Made by a program: the position numbers and the translations under genes
The notes under the pieces: generated by a model
Told to the model about the DNA's origin: nothing
The model's input: the letters and a program-made list of their open reading frames with translations, nothing else
Databases searched by the model: none
Part shown: one piece after another, positions 26,978-36,960 of the stretch
Position numbering within the stretch: the stretch's first letter is position 1
Layout of the letters: each line of letters starts with the position of its first letter
Assembly (NCBI GenBank): GCA_021613335.1
Contig: JAJTWR010000162.1
Location: 1-64,000 of the forward strand
DNA length: 64,000 nucleotides
Direction of reading: 5' to 3'
From: Whitmania pigra
Taxonomy: Eukaryota > Annelida > Clitellata > Hirudinida > Haemopidae

Positions 26978-29900
26978 TTAAAACTTCAGGTTAATGCCAA
27001 TTAGGAATGTACGGGATACAGGATACAAGCCCCTATCCACGCCAATATCAAGGTTTCTGTTATCGCTGCCATAATTCTGGAGACCCACCTCAGGATCTAA
27101 CCCATCGTATTTTGTAATAGTGAAAAGATTTTGTGCCTGCACGTAAAACCTCAATTTACCCACAATGCCGTTACCAAGTACTTTTGAAGAAAGCGTATAT
27201 CCAAGTTGAAGTGTTTTTAAACGAATGTAATCGCCATCCTTAATAAAATAGGTTGAAGGACGGGTATCATTGTTGGTAGTTACAGTAGTTAAAGACGGAA
27301 TGGTTGAATTTGGATTATCAACTGTCCACGCATTTAATATTCTTACATTCTTGTTTGAAAGTGAAGGGCTGGTAAAAAAATCACTATACACACGGGTAAA
27401 ATCAAAAATTTTATTACCACCTACGCCCTGGAAGAATGCCCAGAAATCAAAATTTTTATAATCGAGTTTTAGGTTAAACCCGAAATTATAAGTTGGTAAC
27501 GGACTTCCCAGAAACTGCCTGTCTTTGTCATCTACCACTCCATCCTTATTCGTATCCTCAAACATCAAGCGGCCAATTGCTTTGCCTGGCTGAGCGGCAT
27601 GTGCATCTACTTCAGCCTTAGTTTTGAAAATACCGAGGCATTTATACCCATAAAATGAAGCGATGGGCAAACCCACAACAGATCGTTGCAGTTCAAGATT
27701 TCGTGTGAGTATGTTGCTGACCGGACTGGGAATAAACGACAGCTCATCAGACAAAGAAGTAAGTTTATTCTTTATATATGAGAAATTACCATCCACAGAA
27801 AAAGATAATTCTTTTGAGATGTTTACTTTATAGCCTGCCTCAAATTCCAAACCTTTATTCTCCATTGTGCCTCCGTTAATATAAGAGGGAGTGGCAACGC
27901 CAAAAATTGAAGGAATTTTTGGCTGCACTAACAGGGCATTTGTTTTTTTAATAAAGTACTCAACTGATAGATTTAACTTATTGTTGAACCCGGTAAAATC
28001 TAAACCGATATTTGATTGAGTAGAGGTTTCCCATTTCAACAAGGAGTTCCCAATTCTTTGCTGCGAATAACCTGGCAAAGATGAATTGTTTGCCCCATTA
28101 ATATCATAATAGGTAGTAGCCAAATCAAGCGCATAGGTGGTAAACGTGGAGTAATCAGCAATTTCCTGGTTACCAGTTTGGCCCCAGCCATATCGTAATT
28201 TTAATTCATTGATTTTATCATTCTGTAAAAAAGTTTCTTTTGACAATCTCCAGCCAAGTGAGAATGCAGGAAATACCTGGGCATTGTGGCCTGGCGATAA
28301 TCTAGAAGTAGCATCATTACGAAGAGTGAAAGAAGCAAGATATTTATCATCATAATCGTAATTCAGTTTTCCAAATTGCGACCATAAAACAGATTGAAAA
28401 CCAGTACCACTGTTGGTAAACAATTGTTGCCCAGCATTTAGCTGCTGACCATCCACATCATTAGTAGGAAATGACTGACGTCTACCTTTTAAATTCTGAC
28501 CGGTGGTAAGAATAAACTCGGTACCTGCCAAAGCATCCAAGCTATGTTTGTTAAATGACTTTTTGTAATTAACAGTGTTTGTCCATGTATTAATCAATAA
28601 GCTGCTGTTATACATAGTCAGGCTACTAACAGAATTTATTTGTGTGCCTTCAGAATAAGAAGGATTGAAATCCTTGCTATTAAAGTTTGTATAATCAACT
28701 GCAAAATTTGTTCTTGCTGTTAACCCATTAATTACTTCTAACTCTGCAAACACTTTACCAAGTATCTTCCATTTCTTCGCGTAGTTGTCTTTATTTCCAT
28801 AAATGCTTGCAAGTGGGTTTCGGCCACCGATAGGCATTTTTGACGGGGGCCCGGCAAATTTCCCAAATGAATCGTAAACTGGCAATAATGGATCAGCGAA
28901 ATAAATAATGTTAATGATAGAGCCAAGCGCCTGGTTCTCCAAAGGACTTTGGCTTTGTGTATAAGCAACAGTAGCAACCCCACCCAACTTCAGTTTGCCA
29001 AATGTATAATCAGAATTAAACCTTGCAGAATACCTTTTAAAACCGGTATAATTAATCATTCCTTTTTGTTCATAATAGCCAACATTAAAAGCTGTTCGTC
29101 CTTTTTTATCTCCATTTAACAGACTTACCGTATGAGACTGAACTAAAGTCGGATTGAAAATTTCTTTAAACCAATTTGTATTGGCAGAACGCAGGTTTGT
29201 TGCAGGATTAATGTAATCTGGAATAACTGCTTGCTTACCGGTACCGTAAGGGTTACCGGCAGGAGGGGTTTGGCCTCCATTTTTCAATGCTGTAAACCAT
29301 GCGTCGCCAAACTGCTGCGCATCGAGCAACTCAGGAAGGTTGCTCACTTTTTGAACACCAAAATAGCCATCATATACCGCTTGTGAACGACCGGGTTTTC
29401 CTGTTTTTGTTGTAATAATAACAACGCCATTTGCAGCTCTTGCGCCATAAATGGATGCCGCAGACGCATCTTTCAAAATCTGTATTGATTCAAAATCAGC
29501 AGGGTTGAATGAGTTAATATTACCTGTAACGGGATACCGTCAATGATGTATAAAGGGTCATTGCTATTTATTGTTCCCAACCCTCTAATCCGTAGTGCAA
29601 CACCACCGCCGGGGACATTGCTGTTCATTACATTTACTCCTGCCACTCTTCCTAGTAAAGCTTGGTCAATCCCTGCCACCGGTGTTGATTTTGCGTTTTC
29701 AACATTAATAACAGAAACAGCTCCGGTTAAGTCTTTTTTCTTCTGGGAAGAATAGCCTGTTACCACTATCTGATCCAGCTCTTTTACTTGCGATACTAAC
29801 TTTACAAGCAAAGTAATATCTGCTCCTTCTTTAATGCTATATCCTGAAAGGGTTTGTGACTCAAAGCCCACAGAACTGATGGTAAAGGAGTAGGAGCCTC

Positions 29901-30141
29901 CAACCGGCAGATTTGAGAATCTGAAAATACCCAACGAATCGGTTTGGGCGTCGGCAGTAAAATTTGTTTTTTGATTTTTTGCAAGAATAGATGCAGACGA
30001 AACGGGCTGACCAGCTTCGTCTTTTACCTGGCCTTTAATATTGTTTCTTTGTTGGGCGCTGACGCGTACACTTAACAAATAGAATACAGACAAAAACAAA
30101 CCACACAACATGTGTTTGCTTTTAAACAAGCAATCAATCAT
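26978..30141 (-). pseudogene. SusC/RagA-family TonB-dependent transporter, frameshifted
   Basis: The first frame (30141-29473) has a signal peptide, carboxypeptidase-like domain (NIKGQVKDEAGQPVSSASIL), DQIVVTGYSSQKKKDLTGAV, and the plug up to LRIRGLGTINSNDPLYIIDG. One base is lost near 29530 and the second frame takes over at the plug (DASAASIYGARAANGVVIIT) and continues through the 22-strand barrel to FLIGINLKF. Together about 1050 residues, the normal size. 18 bp separate it from SusD, as usual. It would import the oligomeric substrate bound by SusD. Function is lost if the shift is real. Confidence 0.9.
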
Positions 30142-30247
30142 GATTTAAAAAATTGAAGTGAATAAAATCAGCTTTCGCTACTTTTTTTTATAATACGATT
30201 AATGGTAATTGTACCCTTACTCGGTTAAAAAATATTTAAAAGAAATA

Positions 30248-31285
30248 CTATTTACTCAGCAAATAAGCAGCCCCTTGCTTTGTAAGGTGCAGGTTGTTCA
30301 GCAGGGCTATGGAGTTGAGTATCGTTTCCAGTGAATTAGATTTGTCCAACTTTCCTATAAAAGTCAACCCTTTGACGTCTGCTTTTTTATACCCGATTTT
30401 TGTGCTGTAAAGTATTTCCAGTTGATCTAAAACTTCACAGAGAGGTTGGTTATTAAACATGTACCAGTTGTCGCTTTGCATTACTGCGTTTGCCTTGTTT
30501 TTATCGGTAACCGTATTTTTTGTTTCAGCATCATTAGCTGCATGGCTTTGCAATACTGCTTCACTTGTTTTTTTATTACAAACAAATACATCTTCGGGAT
30601 ACAGGTAATAAACATTCTTACTGCCGTTGAAAGCAGCGCCATTGACCGTAATCTTTACCTTCCCTTCGTGTAGTGTTACTTTTATCTGCCCGTCATAATC
30701 ATAAGATTTTATGGTAAACTTTGTACCAAGCACGGTGGTAATAATAGAACCGCTGGTTACCGCAAATGGGCGGGCAGGATCTTTGGTTACAGCAAACCAG
30801 GCTTCTCCTTTGAGTGTAACTTCTCTTTTCAAAGAATCAAATTGTTCTGCAAACGTAACAGAGCTGTTGGGCATTAATTCAGCCAGCGATGAATCGCTAA
30901 ACCGAACAGTTAATTTATCGGTTGTAGTATTAACAATGGTTTTCAGTTTATTTTTTACCTGAACAATATTGTTTTTGGGATTGTAGGTTTTATGAATGAT
31001 GAAATACCAGGCTGCACCCAACATCAATACAACTGAAACAGCCACTGCAATACGTTTCAAATAAATGCTAAGTACAGGAACAGGATTTGTTTCCCGCTGA
31101 ATTTCTGCCCATAACTTTTTAGAGACACTGGCAGGAAGATTTCCGAGCAACTGAAATTCATTCCATTCCTGTTCCAGGCCGCTCATGGCGTCTGGGTTGA
31201 TCTCAAAGTAAGCTTTTACTTCGGCGGTTTCCTGCGAAGTACAGTTATTGCTGAAAAAACGTTCTATGGTTTCCTGTGTTATCAA
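30248..31285 (-). CDS. FecR-family anti-sigma factor
   Basis: 345 residues: an N-terminal cytoplasmic anti-sigma region, one transmembrane helix (IAVAVSVVLMLGAAWYFII, about residues 85-103), a periplasmic FecR domain (VRFSDSSLAELMPNSSVTFA ... LKGEAWFAVTKDPARPFAVT) and a C-terminal DUF4974/STN-like domain (QPLCEVLDQLEILYSTKIGY). It would hold the ECF sigma factor encoded just upstream until the SusC signalling state releases it. Gap to SusC 106 bp. Confidence 0.9.
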   Translation of the reverse strand: MITQETIERFFSNNCTSQETAEVKAYFEINPDAMSGLEQEWNEFQLLGNLPASVSKKLWAEIQRETNPVPVLSIYLKRIAVAVSVVLMLGAAWYFIIHKTYNPKNNIVQVKNKLKTIVNTTTDKLTVRFSDSSLAELMPNSSVTFAEQFDSLKREVTLKGEAWFAVTKDPARPFAVTSGSIITTVLGTKFTIKSYDYDGQIKVTLHEGKVKITVNGAAFNGSKNVYYLYPEDVFVCNKKTSEAVLQSHAANDAETKNTVTDKNKANAVMQSDNWYMFNNQPLCEVLDQLEILYSTKIGYKKADVKGLTFIGKLDKSNSLETILNSIALLNNLHLTKQGAAYLLSK

Positions 31286-31341
31286 TTTATTGCAAAATCG
31301 TTACTTTATTATTAATAATACGTTTAAACTGCTATCAGCCC

Positions 31342-31905
31342 TTACTCTATAAAAAGGTAAAGGCCAGCCAAAAAAACAAGCAATGGCAATTGTTTCCTGA
31401 ACCGTTTTAAAGCCCTTGAAATATGTACCTCAACCGTTTTTACAGAAATAGATAAACTTTTTGCTATTTGTTTATACGACATGCCTTCCACCCGGCTCAT
31501 TTCAAAAACACAACGTTGCATTTCGGGCATTCCGTTGATGATAACAGAAATCTCTTTCAATAATTCTTTTTCGCTCAACTTGTCGTTTAAACTTGATGTT
31601 TCAAGAAATCCAAACAAAGCAAGTTTCTTGATCATAGCCCTGTTATTGCTTTGCTTCCGCAGCAGGTCAATGAGGGTAGTGCCTGCAATCCTGAACAGTT
31701 GAGTATAAATTGTATATTCTTCATTCAGGCTGTTTTTATAATTCCAGAGTTTTATGAATGTTATCTGTACAACTTCTTCTGCCAAATATTCTGATTTTGT
31801 TTTGTTCAAAATGAAGAAATACAGTTTTTCGTGGTACTCATTAAATACCTGCTGAAACACCAAATGGTCACCGTTCTTTATGGCAGTAATTGTCAAGTTC
31901 GTCAA
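31342..31905 (-). CDS. ECF sigma-70 family factor of the Sus-like locus
   Basis: 187 residues: region 2 (FQQVFNEYHEKLYFFILNKT, AEEVVQITFIKLWNY) and region 4 with a helix-turn-helix (MQRCVFEMSRVEGMSYKQIA ... SVKTVEVHISRALKRFRKQL). It ends with a hydrophobic tail (LLVFLAGLYLFIE), common in this Bacteroidota subfamily. It is first in the locus, followed 57 bp later by FecR, so it most likely switches on susCD and the hydrolase genes when substrate is sensed. Confidence 0.9.
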   Translation of the reverse strand: MTNLTITAIKNGDHLVFQQVFNEYHEKLYFFILNKTKSEYLAEEVVQITFIKLWNYKNSLNEEYTIYTQLFRIAGTTLIDLLRKQSNNRAMIKKLALFGFLETSSLNDKLSEKELLKEISVIINGMPEMQRCVFEMSRVEGMSYKQIAKSLSISVKTVEVHISRALKRFRKQLPLLVFLAGLYLFIE

Positions 31906-31937
31906 GATTGTGAGAGAGGATATGACAAATATAAAAT

Positions 31938-31976
31938 AGTTTTTTTACTCTCTTACAATCAATTTGAACTTAACAA
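31938..31976 (+). repeat. 39-bp perfect direct repeat, copy 2
   Basis: Identical to 137-175. It lies 32 bp upstream of the sigma-factor start, on its promoter side, and its right end overlaps the last codons of a broken coiled-coil gene. Just to its left, an ATTGTGAGAGA block is nearly the inverted copy of the repeat's TCTCTTACAAT. Confidence 0.85.
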
Positions 31977-32311
31977 ACAGCTATTAAAAGGGTTGTTATT
32001 TGTACAATTCCTATTGTTATAATCACCCATAAGTTTTTATTGCTCGCTTTTTCTATTTTTAAATCAATTTTACTTTCTAAGCTGTTTATTTTGTTGTTTA
32101 AGTTATTTTATAAGTTATTAAGAGCCGTTTTTATTTCAATAACAAAATCAGACATTTCTTTTCTGTGAATTAGGTTTTCTGTTTTGTTTTTTAACGCTTC
32201 GGTTACTTTTTCAGTAACTATTTCATCAAAAGAGCCCATAAAAGCATTAGCGTCCTCTTCGCTGAATTTTTTCTTGATAATTGTAAGTAAATTTAATTCT
32301 TGTGTTTTCAT
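31970..32311 (-). pseudogene. DUF1640-like coiled-coil membrane protein with a nonsense codon
   Basis: From ATG 32311 a coiled-coil protein (FSEEDANAFMGSFDEIVTEK ...) runs 67 codons to an in-frame TAA at 32110-32108. The same frame then continues with an asparagine/lysine-rich coil (NNKINSLESKIDLKIEKA) and a C-terminal transmembrane helix (LWVIITIGIVQITTLLIA), ending at a stop inside the 39-bp repeat. Coil plus C-terminal membrane anchor is the layout of DUF1640/CCDC90-like small proteins of Bacteroidota. The anchor is lost if the stop is real. Confidence 0.6.
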
Positions 32312-32391
32312 GAAAAATATTTTAAATTTAATGATTATTTATTAATAAAGAGGTCGTTTAAAATTGTTATTTTTAATGGTAAAAAATGTAA

Positions 32392-32880
32392 GTGCCCCGT
32401 TTTTCAGACAGCTATGTAATTGAGCATTTTTTTCATGAGCCATGTTGTAAGCTCCTCTTTATTTTATCGCCAGGCAGAGTTGGCGTTTTCAAATGTAAAA
32501 TTCTTTCCTCAGACACAATTCAGGTTAAGAAAGTTTTCGGCGGTTATCAGTTTTCTAAGCAAGGGGAATTTTTGAATTTAAAGAAACTTAAACAATTACT
32601 TGCAACTAATGAACAAGCTACTAAAGAAATTAAGTCATCGGAAACCCCGAGAATCTTTGCTACTATTTTGGGCTATGCCGGTGGATTTATGCTAGGATGG
32701 CCATTAGGAACTGTCTTAGCCGGCGGAAAGCCCAATTGGGCAATAGCAGGAATTGGCGCAGGATTGACAGCGGTTTCAATTCCATTTGGCATTAGTTCAA
32801 ACAAAAGACTTAAAAAAGCAGCGCATACTTTCAACGTTTCGACTCATTTGATATCTTCTTTACAAATAGAAGGAACTTAA
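32392..32880 (+). CDS. Small glycine-rich membrane protein, cassette-borne
   Basis: The conserved part starts at SSDTIQVKKVFGGYQF (about residue 38) and continues with LKQLLATNEQATKEIK and two hydrophobic stretches rich in Gly (TILGYAGGFMLGWPLGTVLA and AIAGIGAGLTAVSIPFGI). I know this layout from short Bacteroidota proteins of unknown function. The first ~37 codons do not look like the family and a signal peptide is expected instead, so the 5' part may be damaged and the GTG start given here is uncertain. First plus-strand gene of the cassette-like run. Confidence 0.6.
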   Translation: MPRFSDSYVIEHFFHEPCCKLLFILSPGRVGVFKCKILSSDTIQVKKVFGGYQFSKQGEFLNLKKLKQLLATNEQATKEIKSSETPRIFATILGYAGGFMLGWPLGTVLAGGKPNWAIAGIGAGLTAVSIPFGISSNKRLKKAAHTFNVSTHLISSLQIEGT

Positions 32881-33194
32881 TTTTCAAGTAACAGGCAACG
32901 GAGTCGGATTGAAATTTTAACTTGATTAAAAAACCAACCCATAACAGACAGTTTGACTCAAGCGCGGTTGAGGAAAAAACGCTTAACCTCAGTAGTTTTA
33001 TTTAACCTTTAATACAAAATTCATCTTTCGGTTCGCTATCTTCCATGCTTCTATCGGGGGGCGCCCGGCTAAATTTTTCCCCAAAAAAAATGCTCCCGAT
33101 CTTGAAAAAAAAAATTCAATCTTTCGCATTATTTTTCAGAACTTCGTTAGGCGCCGCCTGTTAGTTGTCATTGTAAACCGACACCCTCGCACAA
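32881..33194. other. Cassette-junction-like noncoding spacer
   Basis: No gene. A CTCAAGCG ... CGCTTAACCTCA inverted pair at about 32955-32995 and a GTTAGGC at 33146-33152 (fits the attC core GTTRRRY) suggest a worn recombination site after the previous gene. GTCATTGTAAA at 33167-33177, just before the next gene, recurs at 36251-36261 in front of another cassette gene. Confidence 0.4.
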
Positions 33195-34079
33195 ATGAAA
33201 ATATCGACATTAAACTTAATTTTACTATTTTTTTTCGGACAACTTTTTTATGGACAAAAAACTAACGGACAAACAAAAATGGAACATTCAGACAGGTACA
33301 AACAAGGTTGGGATAAACTAAAAGAAATTGACGGAGAAACAGGCGAAAAAGTAGTTAACGGACTTAAAGACATTTCGCCGGATTTAGCGAAATTCATCAT
33401 TGAATACGCTTTTGGCGACATTTATACAAGGAACGGACTTGACCTTAAATCAAAAGAAATTGCCGTAGTGGCAGCATTGACTGCAATGGGAACCGCGCAG
33501 CCCCAACTTAAAGTGCATATCAACGGAGCGTTAAACACAGGAAGCACAATAAACGAAGTAAAAGAAGTGATTTTACAAATGTCTGTTTATTCAGGTTTCC
33601 CAAGTTGCATCAACGGAATGAACGCATTGAAAGACGTTTTGAAAGAACGACAAGAGCAGGGAATTAAAGACCAAACCGGAAAAAAATCAACCGACCCAAC
33701 TCAAACCGATAGACTGAAATTGGGCGAACAAGAATTAACCAAGTTAGACCGTTTGCAAGTAGACAGACTAAAAAATGCCTACCGCGACTTTTCCCCTGAA
33801 TTAGTTAAGTGGATACTTGAATTTGGTTATGCTGATATCTTTTCAAGAGACAATCTTGATAAAAAGTACAGGCAAATCGCAACTATCGCGGCTTTGACAG
33901 CTTTAGGCAACGCGCAACCGCAATTAAAATTTCACATCAACGCAGGACTCAATATTGGTTTGACAGTTGAAAACATAAAAGAAATTATGCTATTGATGAC
34001 TGTTTACGCAGGTTTTCCGGCAGCAATAAACGGGACAAATATTTTAAAAGAAACAGTGAATGAACGAGCGAAAAAATAA
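33195..34079 (+). CDS. Exported protein with two carboxymuconolactone-decarboxylase (CMD/AhpD-like) domains
   Basis: 294 residues with a signal peptide (residues 1-20, ending LFYGQ). Two similar halves follow: residues about 30-150 (YKQGWDKLKEID, IIEYAFGDIYTRNGLDLKSK, VAALTAMGTAQPQLKVHING, EVILQMSVYSGFPSCINGMN) and 175-290 (ILEFGYADIFSRDNLDKKYR, AALTALGNAQPQLKFHINAG, EIMLLMTVYAGFPAAINGTN). These match CMD-family domains. The CxxC of AhpD peroxidases is absent, so an alkyl-hydroperoxidase role is unlikely; the decarboxylase-like His is kept. Followed directly by an attC-like hairpin. Confidence 0.85.
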   Translation: MKISTLNLILLFFFGQLFYGQKTNGQTKMEHSDRYKQGWDKLKEIDGETGEKVVNGLKDISPDLAKFIIEYAFGDIYTRNGLDLKSKEIAVVAALTAMGTAQPQLKVHINGALNTGSTINEVKEVILQMSVYSGFPSCINGMNALKDVLKERQEQGIKDQTGKKSTDPTQTDRLKLGEQELTKLDRLQVDRLKNAYRDFSPELVKWILEFGYADIFSRDNLDKKYRQIATIAALTALGNAQPQLKFHINAGLNIGLTVENIKEIMLLMTVYAGFPAAINGTNILKETVNERAKK

Positions 34080-34089
34080 ACAACCAACC

Positions 34090-34179
34090 GCTAACAAAGG
34101 TTTTGTATCAGGCGGGCTGAAGGGTAAAGATAGAGTTTTGCGCTTCGGTTACCCGCCCGCAAAGCCCCAAACCGTTGGC
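34090..34179 (+). repeat. attC-like recombination site A
   Basis: A 90-nt imperfect palindrome after the CMD gene. GCTAAC (34090-34095) pairs with GTTGGC (34174-34179); then, after three unpaired A, GGTTTTG pairs with CAAACC; and inside, GGCGGG (34111-34116) pairs with CCCGCC (34152-34157) around a 35-nt loop. Two stem boxes with extrahelical bases at the end of a cassette gene is the attC layout, although GTTGGCA does not strictly fit GTTRRRY. Confidence 0.6.
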
Positions 34180-34255
34180 ATTCATTAATGAAAAAATAGA
34201 GGAAACCGAAAATCTATAAAAGAGTAGGTATTCATTTCAATAAAAAAGTAAACAT

Positions 34256-35755
34256 ATGGCTTATTCAAAACCAAAATTTAAAGAAAGGTATGGAAATTTT
34301 ATTAACGGAAAATTCGTACCGCCTGTTGGAGAACAATATTTTGATAATACTTCGCCAATAGACAATTCACATATTGCACAATACCCAAGTTCTCAAAAAG
34401 AAGATGTGGATAATGCAGTAGCGGCGGCAAATGCGGCAAAAAATGACTGGGGAAATACTTCCACGGTAGCCAGAGCAGCTTTGCTAAATAAAGTCGCAGA
34501 CATAATAGAAGCTAATTTGGAAGAGTTTGCAGTAGTAGAAACTTGCGATAATGGCAAACCAATTAGAGAAACGTTAAGTGCGGATATTCCTTTATCAGTT
34601 GACCATTGGCGTTATTTTGCGTCAATTATTAGAGCAGAAGAAGGCACAGTAACTGAAATAGACGCCAACACACTTTCTATGAACATTAAAGAGCCCCTTG
34701 GCGTAGTTGCTCAAATTATTCCTTGGAATTTCCCGCTATTAATGTTGTCATGGAAATTGCCTCCGGCATTAGCGGCGGGAAATTGTGTGGTATTAAAACC
34801 GGCAGAACAAACCCCGTCAACGGCCACCTTGTTAATGGAAAAAATTGCAGAAGTATTCCCTCCGGGGGTAATCAACATTGTTCATGGATTTGGGCCTGAA
34901 GCAGGAAAACCATTGGCATCGCATTCGGGAGTTGATAAAGTTGCATTTACAGGAGAAACTACAACCGGGCAATTAATTATGCAATATGCCTCAAAAAACT
35001 TAAATCCGGTAACAATGGAATTAGGCGGTAAATCGCCAAATATTTTCTTTAATTCAGTCATGGAACAAGATGATGCATTTTTAGACAAAGCAATTGAAGG
35101 GGCTGTGTTATTTGCATTTAATCAAGGAGAGGTTTGTACTTGCCCGTCAAGATTATTAGTGCAAGAAGATATTTATGACGCCTTTATGGAAAAGGTTATT
35201 GCTCGTACAAAAGCAATCATTCAGGGAAATCCTTATGACCCAAGCACCATGTTGGGAGCTCAAGCCTCTAACGACCAATACGAAAAAATTATGTCTTATA
35301 TTAAAATTGGTAAAGAAGAAGGAGCAAAAGTTCTTACAGGCGGCGAAGTTTGTAAATTAGAAGGAGATTTAGCAAACGGCTTTTACATTCAGCCAACAAT
35401 TCTTGAAGGTCATAATAAAATGCGCATATTCCAAGAAGAAATATTTGGACCGGTTCTTTCTGTAACTAAATTCAAAGACGAGGCAGAAGTTTTAGAAATG
35501 GCAAATGATACGCTTTATGGTTTAGCAGCAGGGGTTTGGACAAGAGACGCGCATCAATTATATCAAATTCCAAGAGCCATTAAAGCGGGAAGAATTTTTG
35601 TAAATTGTTATCATATATATCCGGCCCATGCGCCATTTGGCGGTTATAAAAAGTCCGGGTTTGGACGTGAAAATCATTTAATGATGATGAATCATTATCG
35701 TCAAACCAAAAATATGATTATTTCCTGTAATAAAAACAAACTAGGATTTTTTTAA
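34256..35755 (+). CDS. NAD(P)-dependent aldehyde dehydrogenase (AldB/ExaC type)
   Basis: 499 residues, the usual length. Visible motifs: cofactor-site [42 protein letters not shown] (GxTxxG), general base Glu in [14 protein letters not shown], catalytic Cys in [13 protein letters not shown], and the C-terminal [15 protein letters not shown]. It oxidises an aldehyde such as acetaldehyde to the acid in the cytoplasm. The DUF779 gene follows at 65 bp, as it does in many genomes with this aldehyde dehydrogenase subfamily. Confidence 0.93.
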   Translation: MAYSKPKFKERYGNFINGKFVPPVGEQYFDNTSPIDNSHIAQYPSSQKEDVDNAVAAANAAKNDWGNTSTVARAALLNKVADIIEANLEEFAVVETCDNGKPIRETLSADIPLSVDHWRYFASIIRAEEGTVTEIDANTLSMNIKEPLGVVAQIIPWNFPLLMLSWKLPPALAAGNCVVLKPAEQTPSTATLLMEKIAEVFPPGVINIVHGFGPEAGKPLASHSGVDKVAFTGETTTGQLIMQYASKNLNPVTMELGGKSPNIFFNSVMEQDDAFLDKAIEGAVLFAFNQGEVCTCPSRLLVQEDIYDAFMEKVIARTKAIIQGNPYDPSTMLGAQASNDQYEKIMSYIKIGKEEGAKVLTGGEVCKLEGDLANGFYIQPTILEGHNKMRIFQEEIFGPVLSVTKFKDEAEVLEMANDTLYGLAAGVWTRDAHQLYQIPRAIKAGRIFVNCYHIYPAHAPFGGYKKSGFGRENHLMMMNHYRQTKNMIISCNKNKLGFF

Positions 35756-35820
35756 ACTTATTAATTAAAGTAAATAGGTTGGATGAAATTTCGTTCAACC
35801 TATTTGTTAAAGTTAAAAGA

Positions 35821-36180
35821 ATGGAATATAAAAGAGTAGCAATAACAGATAAAGCCATTGAGATTTTAAATCAACTTAAAGCAAAACATGGCGATTTAAT
35901 TTTTCATCAAAGCGGCGGTTGCTGCGATGGTTCAGCGCCGATGGTTTTTAAAAAAGATGAAATGTATTTAGATGATAGCGACACGCTTCTTGGACAATTA
36001 GAAGGAGTTAATTATTATATGAACAAAGACCAATTTGAATACTGGAAACATACCCATTTAACTATTGATGTAACCGAAGGAAGAGGTTCTAGTTTTTCTC
36101 TTGAGATTCCCCTTGGCGTAAGATTTATTATCCATTCTAGACTTTTAACAGAGGAAGAATGCAAAGTGTTGAATAAATAA
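35821..36180 (+). CDS. DUF779 protein linked to aldehyde dehydrogenase
   Basis: 119 residues from ATG 35821; the frame is open a little further upstream but the family starts here (MEYKRVAITDKAIEILNQL). Hallmarks are LIFHQSGGCCDGSAPMVF (the Cys-Cys motif) and GRGSSFSLEIPLGVRFIIHS. DUF779 proteins are almost always next to an acetaldehyde-type dehydrogenase and are thought to assist it; the mechanism is not known. An attC-like but worn spacer follows. Confidence 0.88.
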   Translation: MEYKRVAITDKAIEILNQLKAKHGDLIFHQSGGCCDGSAPMVFKKDEMYLDDSDTLLGQLEGVNYYMNKDQFEYWKHTHLTIDVTEGRGSSFSLEIPLGVRFIIHSRLLTEEECKVLNK

Positions 36181-36186
36181 CCAAAT

Positions 36187-36249
36187 GCCAACATTGTATG
36201 TGCGATAATCTTGCTAAAAGGTCGCGCTACGCCTACACTAACCGTTAAC
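36187..36249 (+). repeat. Possible worn attC-like site C
   Basis: After the DUF779 stop, GCCAAC (36187-36192) and GTTAAC (36244-36249) stand 63 nt apart in the right order, but pairing between and inside them is weak. It is followed by the GTCATTGTAAA leader block. Position supports a cassette junction; structure does not prove it. Confidence 0.3.
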
Positions 36250-36300
36250 GGTCATTGTAAAAAGACAGCATAACCAACATTAACAATAGACAAAAACAAT

Positions 36301-36960
36301 ATGTTTATCGGACACTACGCATTAGCGCTCGCTTCAAAAAAAATAGACAAATCGCCTTCGCTTGCGATAATGTTTTTGGCTGCTTCATTTTTAGATTTGT
36401 TGTGGCCAATTTTTGTTTTATGCGGTTTTGAAACCCTTCGTATTGACGTTGGCAACACAAAATTGACACCTCTTGACTTTGAATCATATCCATATTCTCA
36501 CAGCTTATTATTGACAATCGTTTGGGGAATTTTATTGGGTTTAACTTACTATTTCGTAACAAAAAACCGACAAGGTTCGGTTTTGCTTTTCGGACTTGTA
36601 TTCAGTCATTGGGTTTTAGACCTTATTACACACCGACCAGACCTACCCATAACGCCTTTCAGCGACTTGAAAGTAGGATTAGGTTTGTGGAATTATCCAA
36701 TAATTGAAATTATTTTTGAAATAGGGCTTTTTATTGCGGGGACAATTTTGTATTTCAAAACAGCAAAACCAAAACGTAAAATTGCATTTTGGACTCTGAT
36801 AATTTTATTTTTGATAATCCATTTAATGATTATTTTCGGACCGCCGCCGCCAACAACAAATGCAGTTGCCTGGACAGGAATTTTGAGTTGGCTGTTTGTG
36901 TTGTGGGCGTGGCGGATTGAAAAGAATAAAAAGGACGAAAGCCAACCAATCAACCGCTAA
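36301..36960 (+). CDS. YdjM-like membrane-bound metal-dependent hydrolase family protein
   Basis: 219 residues with five or six transmembrane helices. The His-rich pattern MFIGHYALALASKK at the start, SYPYSHSLLLTIVWG (about residue 66) and FSHWVLDLITHRPDLPI (about 101) is that of the YdjM/LexA-binding, metal-dependent hydrolase (PF04307-type) family. The C-terminal half carries three more helices and a PPPPTT turn. Enzymatic activity of the family is not established. Its last codons overlap the next attC-like site, as usual in gene cassettes. Confidence 0.75.
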   Translation: MFIGHYALALASKKIDKSPSLAIMFLAASFLDLLWPIFVLCGFETLRIDVGNTKLTPLDFESYPYSHSLLLTIVWGILLGLTYYFVTKNRQGSVLLFGLVFSHWVLDLITHRPDLPITPFSDLKVGLGLWNYPIIEIIFEIGLFIAGTILYFKTAKPKRKIAFWTLIILFLIIHLMIIFGPPPPTTNAVAWTGILSWLFVLWAWRIEKNKKDESQPINR

